A DNA stretch of 64,000 nucleotides from Butyrivibrio proteoclasticus B316 (GCF_000145035.1 NC_014387.1:2470001-2534000), one strand, 5' to 3'; positions 39,641 through 48,531 are shown, numbered from the stretch's first letter. The notes: generated by a model not told the origin, from the letters alone. Made by a program: numbers and translations.

Positions 39641-40126
39641 ATGAATCCTTCTTCTAACAAACGACATGTGATCGATACTGTTTTTGTAATATGTCTGATG
39701 CTGCTATTCCTCATATCTGCGCTGACAGTAATTTCCATCGGTGCAAATATTTATAAAAAGAATGTGGCAACGACCAGCGAAAACTATGCCCAGAGAGTAT
39801 CAATCGCATATATAACTGAAAAAGTACGCCAGTCCGATGTTGACGGGAACGTTTATGTTCAAAGACTTTTTGATCAGAATGTTCTCGTATTTGAGCAGAC
39901 TGTAAACGGCAATGTATATAATACCTACATTTACAGCTACGACGGATATCTGAGAGAACTCTTTGCCAGGGCAGATTTAGACAACTTCTACCCTCAGACC
40001 GGCCAGAAAATATTAAAGCTCAATTCTTTTGACATAGAAAAGACAAATGATAACCTCTTAAAAGCAACCGTAACCGAAGAAGATGGTTCAAAAGAAACTG
40101 TTTTTATCGCAGTTCACAGTAAATAA
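39641..40126 (+). CDS. DUF4860-like protein of the pilus-like operon
   Basis: 161 residues with an N-terminal membrane helix (about 10-36, IDTVFVICLMLLFLISALTVI) and a beta-rich outside domain with YAQRVSIAYITEKVRQSD. This matches the DUF4860 type of proteins seen in type IV pilus-like operons of Lachnospiraceae. It starts two bases after the preceding stop, so translation is coupled. Confidence 0.7.
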   Translation: MNPSSNKRHVIDTVFVICLMLLFLISALTVISIGANIYKKNVATTSENYAQRVSIAYITEKVRQSDVDGNVYVQRLFDQNVLVFEQTVNGNVYNTYIYSYDGYLRELFARADLDNFYPQTGQKILKLNSFDIEKTNDNLLKATVTEEDGSKETVFIAVHSK

Positions 40127-40140
40127 GGAAGAATGATCAC

Positions 40141-40680
40141 ATGAACACAGGCACTCACTCTAAAACAAGTTTATTTCTGATGGAAATAATCATAGCCATT
40201 TTTTTCTTTTCCCTCTCAAGTGCTATCTGTCTGAGATTATTTGTTTCTGCCCATACGCTTTCGCAACATGACAGTGATCTGAATAATGCGCTCTTATGGT
40301 CTCAGAGTCTGTCTGAGAGTTTCTATGGCTGCAACGGAAATCTCCTGATGATCAAGAACCTGTACCCGGATTCCTTCTTATCAGATGGAGAAAAAGAGGG
40401 TGACGGAACAATAATAGTGTTTTTTGATAAGGACTGGAATGTTGTCGACAACTCTCTTGGAGATGCCTCCTACGAGGCAATGATCAACATAAAAAAGGAT
40501 TCAGCCAAGGCTGTGTATTCAGATGTAAAAGAATATGATGTGGCTTACGAAGGCGAGGCTATAGTAGGAAACATCGCAGTTATAAACATTCAAAGCCGAA
40601 GTAAAGAATATCTTACAATTCCCGAAAATGCGGACGATATTATTTTCAGCAATACAGTTGATATCTATATTGGGAATTAA
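40141..40680 (+). CDS. Prepilin-like protein of the pilus-like operon
   Basis: 179 residues. The N terminus KTSLFLMEIIIAIFFFSLSS resembles a type IV prepilin: a short basic lead, then a hydrophobic helix with Glu near +5. The usual Gly before the cleavage site is not present, so processing is uncertain. The soluble part has no motif I recognise. It lies 14 bp after the preceding gene. Confidence 0.7.
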   Translation: MNTGTHSKTSLFLMEIIIAIFFFSLSSAICLRLFVSAHTLSQHDSDLNNALLWSQSLSESFYGCNGNLLMIKNLYPDSFLSDGEKEGDGTIIVFFDKDWNVVDNSLGDASYEAMINIKKDSAKAVYSDVKEYDVAYEGEAIVGNIAVINIQSRSKEYLTIPENADDIIFSNTVDIYIGN

Positions 40681-40727
40681 GACTAAAGCACTATAGTATA
40701 AATTATTGAATATTGAAAGGTAACTAT

Positions 40728-41132
40728 ATGGAAATCAAAAGACAAAGAGGAATAAATGTTGGCAGTGCCTCAATACTACTGATATTCACTGTTCTTAGTC
40801 TTGTCTCTTTTGCCACACTTACGCTTGTAAATTCCAAAGCTGACTATAACCTGAGTCAGAATCTGGCAGAGAGGCAAAGCGCGTATTACAATGCCTGCCA
40901 CAGCGCAAATGCTTATATTGCCGCTATTAATTCCGGCTATGAAGACTCTGCAGAGAATGGTATAATAAAGAAAAGTATACCAATTACCGACAATCAATCT
41001 CTTGATATAGCGTTAATGTCAAATATTGAAAATAATTCAGTCAATTCAACAAATAAATACACAATTACCCAGTGGCAAATAGTCAATCATGCCGATAGTG
41101 ACTATGATTACACACTTCCTGTGTTCAAGTAA
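40728..41132 (+). CDS. Membrane-anchored hypothetical protein, last gene of the pilus-like operon
   Basis: 134 residues with one N-terminal membrane helix (about 12-32, SASILLIFTVLSLVSFATLTLV) followed by NLAERQSAYYNACHSANAYIA, as in small pilus-assembly proteins that resemble PilX-type minor pilins. The ATG at 40728 has AAAGG seven bases upstream; a TTG at 40713 is in frame but poorer. No other function can be read. Confidence 0.7.
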   Translation: MEIKRQRGINVGSASILLIFTVLSLVSFATLTLVNSKADYNLSQNLAERQSAYYNACHSANAYIAAINSGYEDSAENGIIKKSIPITDNQSLDIALMSNIENNSVNSTNKYTITQWQIVNHADSDYDYTLPVFK

Positions 41133-41323
41133 CTGAGAAGGAATTTTAAAACAATTTCCCTAAGACTTTATCAAATTTTAATTTTTAGCATAACGATTTA
41201 ACGCTCATTTTAATATATCCGTGTTACAATAGATTATGTACTGAACAACAAATATTTAAAAATAAGAAAAAGGAAATTGCATTTATTTTCTTAGCAACTA
41301 AAACTACTTATTGGAGGTTCAAT

Positions 41324-41686
41324 ATGGGAAAAAGAGTACTCATTACTGATGACGCCGCTTTCATGCGCATGATGCTTAAGGATATCCTCTCCAAGAATGG
41401 ATATGAGATTGCTGGCGAAGCTGAGAACGGTAAAGTCGCAATCGAGAAGTATAATGAGTTGAAGCCCGACCTTGTTACTCTTGATATCACAATGCCAGAA
41501 CTTGATGGTATCGGAGCCTTGAAGGGAATCAAGGCTGCAGATCCTAATGCAGTATGCATTATGTGCTCTGCTATGGGTCAGCAGGCAATGGTAATTGAAT
41601 CTATTCAGGCTGGAGCTAAAGACTTTATCGTTAAGCCATTCCAGGCAGATCGTGTTCTTGAAGCGGTTAAAAAAGCCATTGGATAA
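41324..41686 (+). CDS. cheY: Chemotaxis response regulator CheY
   Basis: Single receiver domain of 120 residues. The phospho-acceptor is in LVTLDITMPELDG (Asp near 54), the acidic pocket is DDAAFMR (Asp 9-10), the Thr/Ser switch is MCSAMGQQ (Ser near 83) and the conserved Lys is in FIVKPFQ (near 105). The sequence is typical of the CheY of Gram-positive bacteria, which acts on FliM/FliY at the flagellar switch. It stands alone with its own terminator. The ribosome binding site is TTGGAGG. Confidence 0.94.
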   Translation: MGKRVLITDDAAFMRMMLKDILSKNGYEIAGEAENGKVAIEKYNELKPDLVTLDITMPELDGIGALKGIKAADPNAVCIMCSAMGQQAMVIESIQAGAKDFIVKPFQADRVLEAVKKAIG

Positions 41687-41705
41687 TTATTACTGATGCA
41701 CACAT

Positions 41706-41742
41706 AAAATGCGCAGCACTCTATTGAGGCTGCGCATTTTTT
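41706..41742 (+). terminator. Terminator after cheY
   Basis: AATGCGCAGC pairs with GCTGCGCATT around an 11-base loop, followed by TTTTTTC. It begins 20 bp after the cheY stop. Confidence 0.9.
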
Positions 41743-41778
41743 CTGCCCTTCATCATAGTTTCTCTTCACACTCATACC

Positions 41779-42427
41779 CCCGCCCCGAGCCGCCCTCATG
41801 TTCTTCCGCTCACGCAAGAGGTATTTCTTCACCACTCCTGCCGGGATTTCAAGGCCTTACAAATTCAGCCTCCTATTCTATGGCTCAAAACTCACATCCT
41901 CGGCCCGGTTTCAAGCAGATGTTGTTGCATGCGAGTCTGAGATGGCAAATGCGATTTTCTAATGTTTCCATAGCATTTTTTCACAATGCATGCGAAGCTC
42001 TGTCTGAAGCAGGACGGTTATGTGTATTCAAGATGAAAATGCCTTATAGCGCGTAGCGCTTACAAAAAGAGAGAACTCAATCTTTCAAGTTAACTTGAAG
42101 AAGTTGAGTTCTCTCTTTTTGATCACGCTCGCTTTGCGAGCTAAGGCATTTTCATTAAGTTAATTCATGTTCCGTCCTGCAAGTTTAGCTGAGCATGCAT
42201 CAATAAAAGAAAAAATGCGGAAACATCTGAGAAAATCTGCATTTGTCAGTGACGAGCAGGCAATAACACTGCGCGAATAAAGGGCCGTCGGATGCTCAGA
42301 CATGTTGAGCCATGAGCAAGAATATCCGGCTGAATTTGTGAGGCTCATGAAATACCCCGGCACTCACAAAGGCTCAGAAATACCTCTTTGCGAATCGCTT
42401 GCGTCCATGAGTACGGCTCGGGGCGGG
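41779..42427. repeat. Palindromic repeat element, copy 2 (about 649 bp)
   Basis: Long imperfect palindrome. Base stem: 41779-41800 with 42406-42427 (22 bp, two mismatches). Then two ~230-bp arms of different sequence type (41800-42020 and 42168-42405). Middle stem ATGAAAATGCCTTA (42033-42046) with 42142-42155, perfect. Side hairpins AGCGC-GTA-GCGCT (42048-42060) and GCTCGC-TTT-GCGAGC (42127-42141). Central stem 42064-42080 with 42104-42120 (17 bp, perfect) around a 16-base palindrome. The copy at 46681 is in the opposite orientation. Open frames in it (41709-42056, 42160-42363) are also open in that copy only by homology and are not taken as genes. Confidence 0.9.
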
Positions 42428-42449
42428 CTGCTATGCGAATAGTAACAGG

Positions 42450-43043
42450 TTAGGCACTCTTCTTTGAAAGCTCTGGGAAGAGGTTAGCCTTATTGAGGGC
42501 TGGACGAAGTGCATTGTAGATTACTACTGCAAGGACTGAGTTTATAACTGCGTTAATAACTGTTGTATAGGTTGTTACTGCAAGAAGTGCGCTTATAGCT
42601 GAAGCTGCCTTTTCTGCATTTGGTGTAAGGATTGTAAACCAGAAATATTTGAGGGCCGGTTCAAAAACACAGTTAAATGCAAGTCCTGCTACTGCTGCTA
42701 TCGCAGACCACTTTAATATATATGTCTTTTTGTGATCTTCTGAGATTCTGGCAACCTTATGAGCAACAAGTCCTACTATAAGGCCAATCACAAGCTTGGT
42801 AATAAATGTTCTGGGTGCAGATGCTGTATAGCCCAGGGTTATATCAGCTATTGAAAGTCCAATTGCGCCTGCAAGACCGCCGTAGCCACCTCCTAAAAGA
42901 AGTGCCGCAAGAACTACAAATGCATTTCCCAAATGAATTTTGGTTCCTGATGCGTTAATAGCCGGAAAAACTGCATATCCAACATAGCAAAGAGCTGCCA
43001 TAAGTCCTGCGTAAGTAAGTTTTCTGATGCTGTCGTTTTTCAT
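42450..43043 (-). CDS. ECF transporter S component (substrate unknown)
   Basis: 197 residues with about six hydrophobic segments and the S-component pattern KIHLGNAFVVLAALLLGGGYGG and LAGAIGLSIADITLGY, which gives the substrate-binding and T-binding surfaces of small ECF proteins. It captures a vitamin-like solute and works with an EcfA-EcfT module encoded elsewhere. The substrate cannot be read from sequence. The nearby coaBC and coaX genes hint at a CoA precursor, but a second S component is closer to coaX. It lies directly beside a palindromic repeat. Confidence 0.85.
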   Translation of the reverse strand: MKNDSIRKLTYAGLMAALCYVGYAVFPAINASGTKIHLGNAFVVLAALLLGGGYGGLAGAIGLSIADITLGYTASAPRTFITKLVIGLIVGLVAHKVARISEDHKKTYILKWSAIAAVAGLAFNCVFEPALKYFWFTILTPNAEKAASAISALLAVTTYTTVINAVINSVLAVVIYNALRPALNKANLFPELSKKSA

Positions 43044-43170
43044 GATCTCCTCCTGTTGTCTATAATAGATTTAGATTTCATTTAATAAACTTAGCATAAT
43101 ATAGCACCAAACTGATAATATCAAAAATACCAAATCGACATTCTTTTATATGGTCAGTTAGATATTTCAC

Positions 43171-43199
43171 AAAAAAAGAATGTCGCGAGCGACATTCTT
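43171..43199 (-). terminator. Terminator after the 119-residue gene
   Basis: An up to 11-bp stem (43176-43186 with 43189-43199) is followed on the minus strand by seven T. Its 27 bases recur exactly at 51950-51976, so it is also a dispersed repeat. Confidence 0.75.
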
Positions 43200-43244
43200 G
43201 GATTTATGATCATTCATTTATTTCTGTAGTCTCATATAAGGATT

Positions 43245-43604
43245 TCAGACAGAACTTCCTATCTCATTAATAGCACTGTTCATTGCTGAACTTACTTTCT
43301 GATTCATTTCATCTGACAGCTGAATGTGGAGCATATCTATAACGCGGTTATCAATTGAATAGCCAAGCCTTGTTGCATGATCCTTAAGTGAATCCTGGTG
43401 AGTAAATTCATAACTGCTGCGCATATTCTCATTGAGAGCTCTTGTAGCCATCATGGAATCATAGGCTTCCTCAAACTCTTTTCCGAATTTCTTTTTGGTT
43501 TCATCATCAAGTGACTGGACTTGAGAAAGAGCTTTTTCTGATGATAACTGATTGAGATATTTATTTGTGATACTATTTGCCGATGCAAGGAATCCAAAAT
43601 CCAT
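43245..43604 (-). CDS. Hypothetical protein, 119 residues
   Basis: Largely helical, soluble protein without signal peptide or membrane helix; Ser/Asn/Glu-rich with MDFGFLASANSITNKYLNQL at the start. I do not recognise a family. It has a strong ribosome binding site (GGAGG, eight bases before the ATG) and its own terminator, which supports that it is a real gene. It lies between an ECF S component and coaBC on the same strand. Confidence 0.65.
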   Translation of the reverse strand: MDFGFLASANSITNKYLNQLSSEKALSQVQSLDDETKKKFGKEFEEAYDSMMATRALNENMRSSYEFTHQDSLKDHATRLGYSIDNRVIDMLHIQLSDEMNQKVSSAMNSAINEIGSSV

Positions 43605-43748
43605 TTACAGATCCTCCGATAAAATACTTTTTCTTTCAACCATTTGTTATATCGGAGGTCAGGATTAAAAAAATTATATCCATTCTCTTAAATTTTGAAT
43701 TATTTCCTCTTCATATAAATAGTCTTAAGCTCACACCGGTATTATCTC

Positions 43749-44954
43749 CTACTTATTATTCTTAATATCAAGAAGACCTGTCAGTATCTGCTGGGCTGCC
43801 TGGAATTTGCTCATAAGTTCAAGCTGCCTCTCGCCCTCTTTGGTAATAAGGGTTATAACATTTGTGTCTACACCAAAGCCCGCACCTTCTACTTTTACAT
43901 TGTTTGCACAGACCATATCAAGGTTCTTTTTAGAAAGCTTCTTTCTGGAGTTTTCCAGCATATCTCTTGTTTCCATAGAAAATCCACACAGTACCTGACC
44001 ATCTTTTTTATGCTCACCCAGAAAAGCAAGGATATCCGTAGTTCTCTTAAGTTTAATAGACAAATCACTGTCATTATCTGATTTTTTGATCTTATCATCG
44101 GCAACAGTTTCAGGTGTGTAGTCAGCAACTGCGGCAGCTTTGATGATAATGTCCTGCTCATCAGAGGAGTCTTTAACAGCCTCAAACATTTCCTTGGCTG
44201 AGTTAACCCTGACTGTATTAATATACTGTGGAACCTCAATATCTATAGGGCCTGCTACCAGCGTAACCATAGCTCCTCTTAGGGCTGCAGCACGAGCCAG
44301 AGCTACTCCCATCTTGCCGGTCGAATGATTAGTGATGTACCTGACAGGGTCAATTGCTTCTCTTGTAGGACCTGCAGTTACCATAACTTTTAGCCCCTTC
44401 ATATCTTTGGGACAGGCAATTTCATGGATTATAGCTTCTACTATATTTGCAGGCTCTTCCATTCTGCCCTTTCCTACTGCTCCGCAGGCAAGATAGCCAT
44501 CTCCCGGAGTAACAATAGTATAACCAAGTTCCCTTAGCATATTCAGATTACGCTGGGTCACAGGGTTTTCATACATCTTGGTATTCATTGCAGGCGCTAT
44601 GATCTTGGGGCAGGTACAGGCAAGTGCTGTAGTTGTCAGCATATCATCTGCGATTCCAAAGGCCAGTTTGGCAATGCAGTTAGCTGTAGCAGGCGCTATC
44701 ACCAGAGCATCCGCCTTATCAGCAAGGGCTATATGTTCCACTTCCCAGGGGTGGTTTCTGTCAAAAGTATCTGTGACACACCTGTTGTGGGTAAGGGCTT
44801 CAAAGGTAAGTGGTGTTATGAACTTAGTTGCATTCTCAGTCATGATAACATCCACATTGGCATGTTGCTTAATTAGTTTGGATGCAAGGTCTGCTGATTT
44901 ATAAGCAGCAATTCCTCCTGTTACCCCAAGTAATATATTCTTACCTTCCAGCAT
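43749..44954 (-). CDS. coaBC: Bifunctional phosphopantothenoylcysteine decarboxylase/synthetase
   Basis: Couples cysteine to 4'-phosphopantothenate and decarboxylates the product in CoA synthesis. The N-terminal CoaC flavoprotein domain (about 1-180) has GGIAAYKSADLASKL, VIAPATANCIAKLA and APAMNTKMYENP. The C-terminal CoaB domain (about 185-400) has VTAGPTREAIDPVRYITNHSTG. The length of 401 residues is normal. It lies 48 bp downstream of coaX, which makes the substrate precursor. Confidence 0.96.
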   Translation of the reverse strand: MLEGKNILLGVTGGIAAYKSADLASKLIKQHANVDVIMTENATKFITPLTFEALTHNRCVTDTFDRNHPWEVEHIALADKADALVIAPATANCIAKLAFGIADDMLTTTALACTCPKIIAPAMNTKMYENPVTQRNLNMLRELGYTIVTPGDGYLACGAVGKGRMEEPANIVEAIIHEIACPKDMKGLKVMVTAGPTREAIDPVRYITNHSTGKMGVALARAAALRGAMVTLVAGPIDIEVPQYINTVRVNSAKEMFEAVKDSSDEQDIIIKAAAVADYTPETVADDKIKKSDNDSDLSIKLKRTTDILAFLGEHKKDGQVLCGFSMETRDMLENSRKKLSKKNLDMVCANNVKVEGAGFGVDTNVITLITKEGERQLELMSKFQAAQQILTGLLDIKNNK

Positions 44955-45002
44955 TTTGTGTTACTCCTTTTACTCTGATATTTATCACCAGCTATTTCTA
45001 TC

Positions 45003-45881
45003 TTAACTTCGATCAGTATTCATCTTATATATCTCGCAGAGTCCTCTTAATAGAAGGTTCTGTTCATAATAGGCGTTTGCTTTACACTTGATCCAGGGAA
45101 TCACGAATCTGGCATTGCCACCTGTTATTACAACCTTGAGCTCGGACATATCTTCTGATGGCCCGGAAGCCTGACAGCTTTGGCATAGTTCTTTTCCCAT
45201 AGAAAAATCATGGTATCCATCCATAAGTCTGTCTGCAAGTTCTGATATCATGAGACCGCTCCCGGCAACCGCTCCTGACATCATATTAGAAGCTGTATCT
45301 TTTCCCAAAAGAGATATGGCTTCTCCTGCCTGTAACTCAGGAAGCTGGGATGCACGCTCAGCCTGGGCATCAAGGGATAGCTGTATTCCGGCACATATCA
45401 TACCGCCTATGATCTTACCGTTTTCTTTTAGCTTATCATTACTGCTACTTTTCACGGCGACAGTAATTGTTGTGCAGGTTCCAAGGTCACAAACCATAAC
45501 AGGTGCGCCGTACAAAGCCACAGCAGCGGACACATCTACTATCCTGTCCATTCCTATAGCGCCTTCTGCATATTCCGACAGATCTATCCCGGTACAAAGA
45601 AAAGGCCCCATTAAAAGAGGCCTCTTTCCTATTATATTCTCAAGAACATTCATGGTCACATCAGTAATTTCGGGAACTACAGAAGATAGAATCGCCCCCT
45701 CGTAAGCTTTTCCTTTATCACAGACATCTTCATTTATAAGTTCAGCTAAGTCTTCTCTTAGCTCTTTTTCTGTATAATCTCTTCTGGTCTGAAGTCTTCC
45801 GGTAAATTCAAGTGACGGACCATTCCAAATGCCTACAACGATATTCGAATTTCCAATATCTACTGCTATTATCTTACCCAT
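45003..45881 (-). CDS. coaX: Type III pantothenate kinase
   Basis: First step of CoA synthesis. ASKHA-fold motifs: DIGNSNIVVGIW (8-19), a GMDRIVD segment, DLGTCTTITV (the second phosphate motif) and GGMICAGIQLSLDA. The length of 292 residues is slightly long for the family (about 255), owing to insertions in the C-terminal third. It sits between an ECF S component of the pantothenate type and coaBC, which makes a compact uptake-and-use cluster. Confidence 0.94.
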   Translation of the reverse strand: MGKIIAVDIGNSNIVVGIWNGPSLEFTGRLQTRRDYTEKELREDLAELINEDVCDKGKAYEGAILSSVVPEITDVTMNVLENIIGKRPLLMGPFLCTGIDLSEYAEGAIGMDRIVDVSAAVALYGAPVMVCDLGTCTTITVAVKSSSNDKLKENGKIIGGMICAGIQLSLDAQAERASQLPELQAGEAISLLGKDTASNMMSGAVAGSGLMISELADRLMDGYHDFSMGKELCQSCQASGPSEDMSELKVVITGGNARFVIPWIKCKANAYYEQNLLLRGLCEIYKMNTDRS

Positions 45882-45895
45882 CTTAATTATACTTA

Positions 45896-46546
45896 TCAGC
45901 CTCTTTTAAGGACTTTAGAAAGAACTACTCCAAGTGTTCCGGCAAGAAGGCATCCGATAACAGCCTCGACTGTGGCCTGAACGCCGACCATTGCGATCAC
46001 AAATGCAAATGGATTTGTTGCATTGTACTTACTTACAAGGCCCTGAACATAGTCAGTGTTATAGAAGAACAGGCAAAGGCTGCTCATGAAAAATACCGTG
46101 TTAAAAAGTGGCATAAGAGCACCGCAGATATAATAAGAAGCCTGTTTGAGCTTACCTCTGTGAAGGACTCTGAATAAAAAGCTAACTAAAGCAGCATCAA
46201 GAAATCTTGCTACTACTGCTGTAAAAAATACTCCTGTGGGACTAATAGTGAAAAGTGTTGAAAGCATTCCGCTTGCACCGGTAAGTGCACCTACAAAGCT
46301 GTTAAAGCCAAATACGATGCCGCAGATAACTCCGGCTGTTGGTCCGATCAGCATTGCTGCAAGAGCAACCGGAACGGTTACAATAGAAACCTTAAGAAAT
46401 GGTGTAGGGATAGTACCAAGTACTGTATTGCCCATGATCAGTACGATTGCGATCATGAGGGCAGTCTCCACCATGTAACGTGTTTTGCTGCTAAGTCCGG
46501 CTGACTCCTCTTTAGTCTTGCGGCCCAGCATTGTCATGTTGTCCAT
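45896..46546 (-). CDS. ECF transporter S component, probably for pantothenate
   Basis: 216 residues with about six hydrophobic segments. The segment NTVLGTIPTPFLKVSIVTVPVA followed by LIGPTAGVICGIVFGFNSF resembles pantothenate-type (PanT) S components. The position 14 bp upstream of coaX in the same operon supports pantothenate as substrate; this is inference. The ATG at 46546 lies eight bases after AAGGAG; a TTG two codons earlier is too close to that site. It needs an EcfA-EcfT module from elsewhere. Confidence 0.8.
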   Translation of the reverse strand: MDNMTMLGRKTKEESAGLSSKTRYMVETALMIAIVLIMGNTVLGTIPTPFLKVSIVTVPVALAAMLIGPTAGVICGIVFGFNSFVGALTGASGMLSTLFTISPTGVFFTAVVARFLDAALVSFLFRVLHRGKLKQASYYICGALMPLFNTVFFMSSLCLFFYNTDYVQGLVSKYNATNPFAFVIAMVGVQATVEAVIGCLLAGTLGVVLSKVLKRG

Positions 46547-46680
46547 ATTCAATTCTCCTTTTGAATAAAAAAGCTACCGTTTCGAACTATTTCGAATACA
46601 GTGCACCCTAAATATAGCAATGCGTCAATTATATGTCAATATATCTATTACGGTTACTACTCACAGCGCAGTCACCCCCC

Positions 46681-47324
46681 CGCAATCCGCCCGCAGGGAC
46701 GTTAGCGATTCGCAAAGAGGCATTTTTGCGCCTTTGTGAGTGCCGGGTTATTTCATGAGCCTCACAAATTCAGCCGGATATTCTTGCCTATGGCTCAACT
46801 GTCTGAGCATCCGACGGCCCTTTTACCCGCGCAGTGTTATTGCCTGCTCGTCACTGACAAATGCAGATTTTCTTAGATGTTTCCGCATTTTTTCTTTTAT
46901 TGATGCATGCTCAGCTAAACTAGCAGGACGGACTACAGAGCTGCTAATTGAAAATGACATATGATGCGTAGCATCTAAAAAAGAGAAGAAATTGTCTTCT
47001 TCAAGCTAGCTTGGAAGAACAATTTCTTCTCTTTTTAATACGCTCGCAAAGCGAGCTATGTCATTTTCAGAATATAAACATAATTTCCGTCCTGCTTCAA
47101 ACAGAGCTTCGCATGCATCGTGAAAAAATGCTATGGAAACATTAGAAAATCGCATTTGCCATCTCAGACTCGCATGCAACAACATCTGCTTAAAACCGGG
47201 CCGAGGATGTGAGTACTTTGAGCCATAGAATAGACGGCTGAATTTTTAAGGCCATGAAATCCCGGCAGGAGTGGCAAAAAAATGCCTCTTGCGTGAGCGA
47301 AAGAACCTGCGGGCGGATCGTGGC
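46681..47324. repeat. Palindromic repeat element, copy 3 (about 640 bp)
   Basis: Same family as 41779-42427 but in opposite orientation. Base stem 46685-46697 with 47306-47318 (13 bp, perfect). Middle stem GAAAATGACATA (46950-46961) with 47057-47068. Side hairpins GATGC-GTA-GCATC (46963-46975) and GCTCGC-AAA-GCGAGC (about 47042-47056). Central stem AAAAAAGAGAAGAAATTGT with its complement around 46977-47036. All these stems differ in sequence from those of copy 2, yet stay paired. It fills the gap between the panT-like gene and the dehydrogenase. The open frame at 46740-46964 is part of the repeat and not accepted as a gene. Confidence 0.9.
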
Positions 47325-47385
47325 GCGGAGATTATCCGCGGATAGTAGTGTTAGTAGTCTTTATTGATGATAAAGGAAATGTCTT

Positions 47386-48531
47386 TCACATAAGCATTCT
47401 GAACATTTCGATAACCTGTTCTTTGGTTGCTTCTCTTGGATTTCCGGGATAGCATGCATCTGCAAGAGCATCTGTTGCAAGCTGATCAAGGTCTTCCTCT
47501 TTGATCTTCTCGTTCTTCTCAGGAATTCCTACATCCTTGGAAAGCTGCTTAACAGCATTTATTGCTGCATCGCGGTACTCTTCCTGAGACATCTCATCAA
47601 CGCCCTTAACTCCAAGAACTCTTGCAATCTCTCTGTACTTCTCTCCTGTAAAATCACGATTGAATTCCATGGAGATTGGAAGGAACATAGCACATGCTAC
47701 GCCATGAGGTGTGTCATAGTAAGCAGAAAGTGTGTGAGCCATAGCGTGGTCAATTCCAAGACCTACGTTTGAGAAGCCCATGCCGGCAATGTACTGAGCC
47801 ATAGCCATGCCTTTTCTGCCCTCAGGCTTGTTCTCAACAGCATCACGGAGATTAGCTCCGATAAGCTTGATTGCCTCTAAGTGGAACATATCTGTAAGTT
47901 CCCATGCTCCTCTTGTTGTATATCCTTCGATAGCATGTGTAAGGGCGTCCATACCTGTAGAAGCTGTAAGTCCCTTAGGCATTGAGCTCATCATATCAGG
48001 ATCTACGATAGCAACTTCAGGAATATCATTAGTATCTACGCAAACAAATTTACGCTTTTTCTCAACGTCAGTAATAACGTAGTTGATCGTAACCTCAGCA
48101 GCTGTACCGGCAGTTGTAGGAACTGCGATTGTAGGAACAGCATGATTCTTGGTAGGTGCAACACCTTCGAGAGATCTGACATCCTCAAACTCTGGGTTTG
48201 TGATGATAATACCGATAGCCTTGGCTGTGTCCATTGATGAGCCGCCACCGATTGTAATGATAGAATCAGCGCCACATTCCTTGAATGCCTTAACACCACT
48301 CTGAACATTCTCAATTGTAGGATTTGGCTTGATGTTAGAATAAACTGTGTAAGGAATTCCCGCTTCATCCAAAAGATCTGTAACCTTAGCAGTTACCCCA
48401 AACTTGATAAGGTCAGGATCAGAAGCTACGAAAACATGCTTAAATCCCTTGTTCTGTGCAATACCAACGATTTCTTTGATTGCTCCGGATCCATGGTAAG
48501 ACACGGTGTTTAGTACGATACGATCTGCCAT
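47386..48531 (-). CDS. fucO: Lactaldehyde reductase (iron-containing alcohol dehydrogenase)
   Basis: Group III Fe-dependent dehydrogenase. The nucleotide motif is ITIGGGSSMDTAKAIG, and the family-specific run FEDVRSLEGVAPT, TTAGTAAEVTINYVITD and KFVCVDTNDIPEVA is that of FucO, which reduces lactaldehyde to 1,2-propanediol in fucose and rhamnose use. The metal ligands lie in DALTHAIEGY and GIDHAMAHTLSAYYDTPHG. The ATG at 48531 follows CAGGAGG, giving 381 residues; the 30 codons upstream are not coding. No fucose genes are adjacent. Confidence 0.88.
   Translation of the reverse strand: MADRIVLNTVSYHGSGAIKEIVGIAQNKGFKHVFVASDPDLIKFGVTAKVTDLLDEAGIPYTVYSNIKPNPTIENVQSGVKAFKECGADSIITIGGGSSMDTAKAIGIIITNPEFEDVRSLEGVAPTKNHAVPTIAVPTTAGTAAEVTINYVITDVEKKRKFVCVDTNDIPEVAIVDPDMMSSMPKGLTASTGMDALTHAIEGYTTRGAWELTDMFHLEAIKLIGANLRDAVENKPEGRKGMAMAQYIAGMGFSNVGLGIDHAMAHTLSAYYDTPHGVACAMFLPISMEFNRDFTGEKYREIARVLGVKGVDEMSQEEYRDAAINAVKQLSKDVGIPEKNEKIKEEDLDQLATDALADACYPGNPREATKEQVIEMFRMLM

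Noticed and set aside
41709..42056. 115-codon frame in the repeat element
   Set aside because: It starts in the cheY terminator and spans palindrome arms; similar frames in other copies follow from repeat homology. No ribosome binding site.
46740..46964. 74-codon frame starting MPGYFMSLTNSAGY, also at 42160-42363
   Set aside because: Shared only because both lie in the same arm of the repeat; composition and missing start signals argue against a gene.
41779..47324. Classical composite transposon or IS pair
   Set aside because: No transposase in the elements, and the terminal stems differ between copies, which a transposase recognising fixed ends would not allow.
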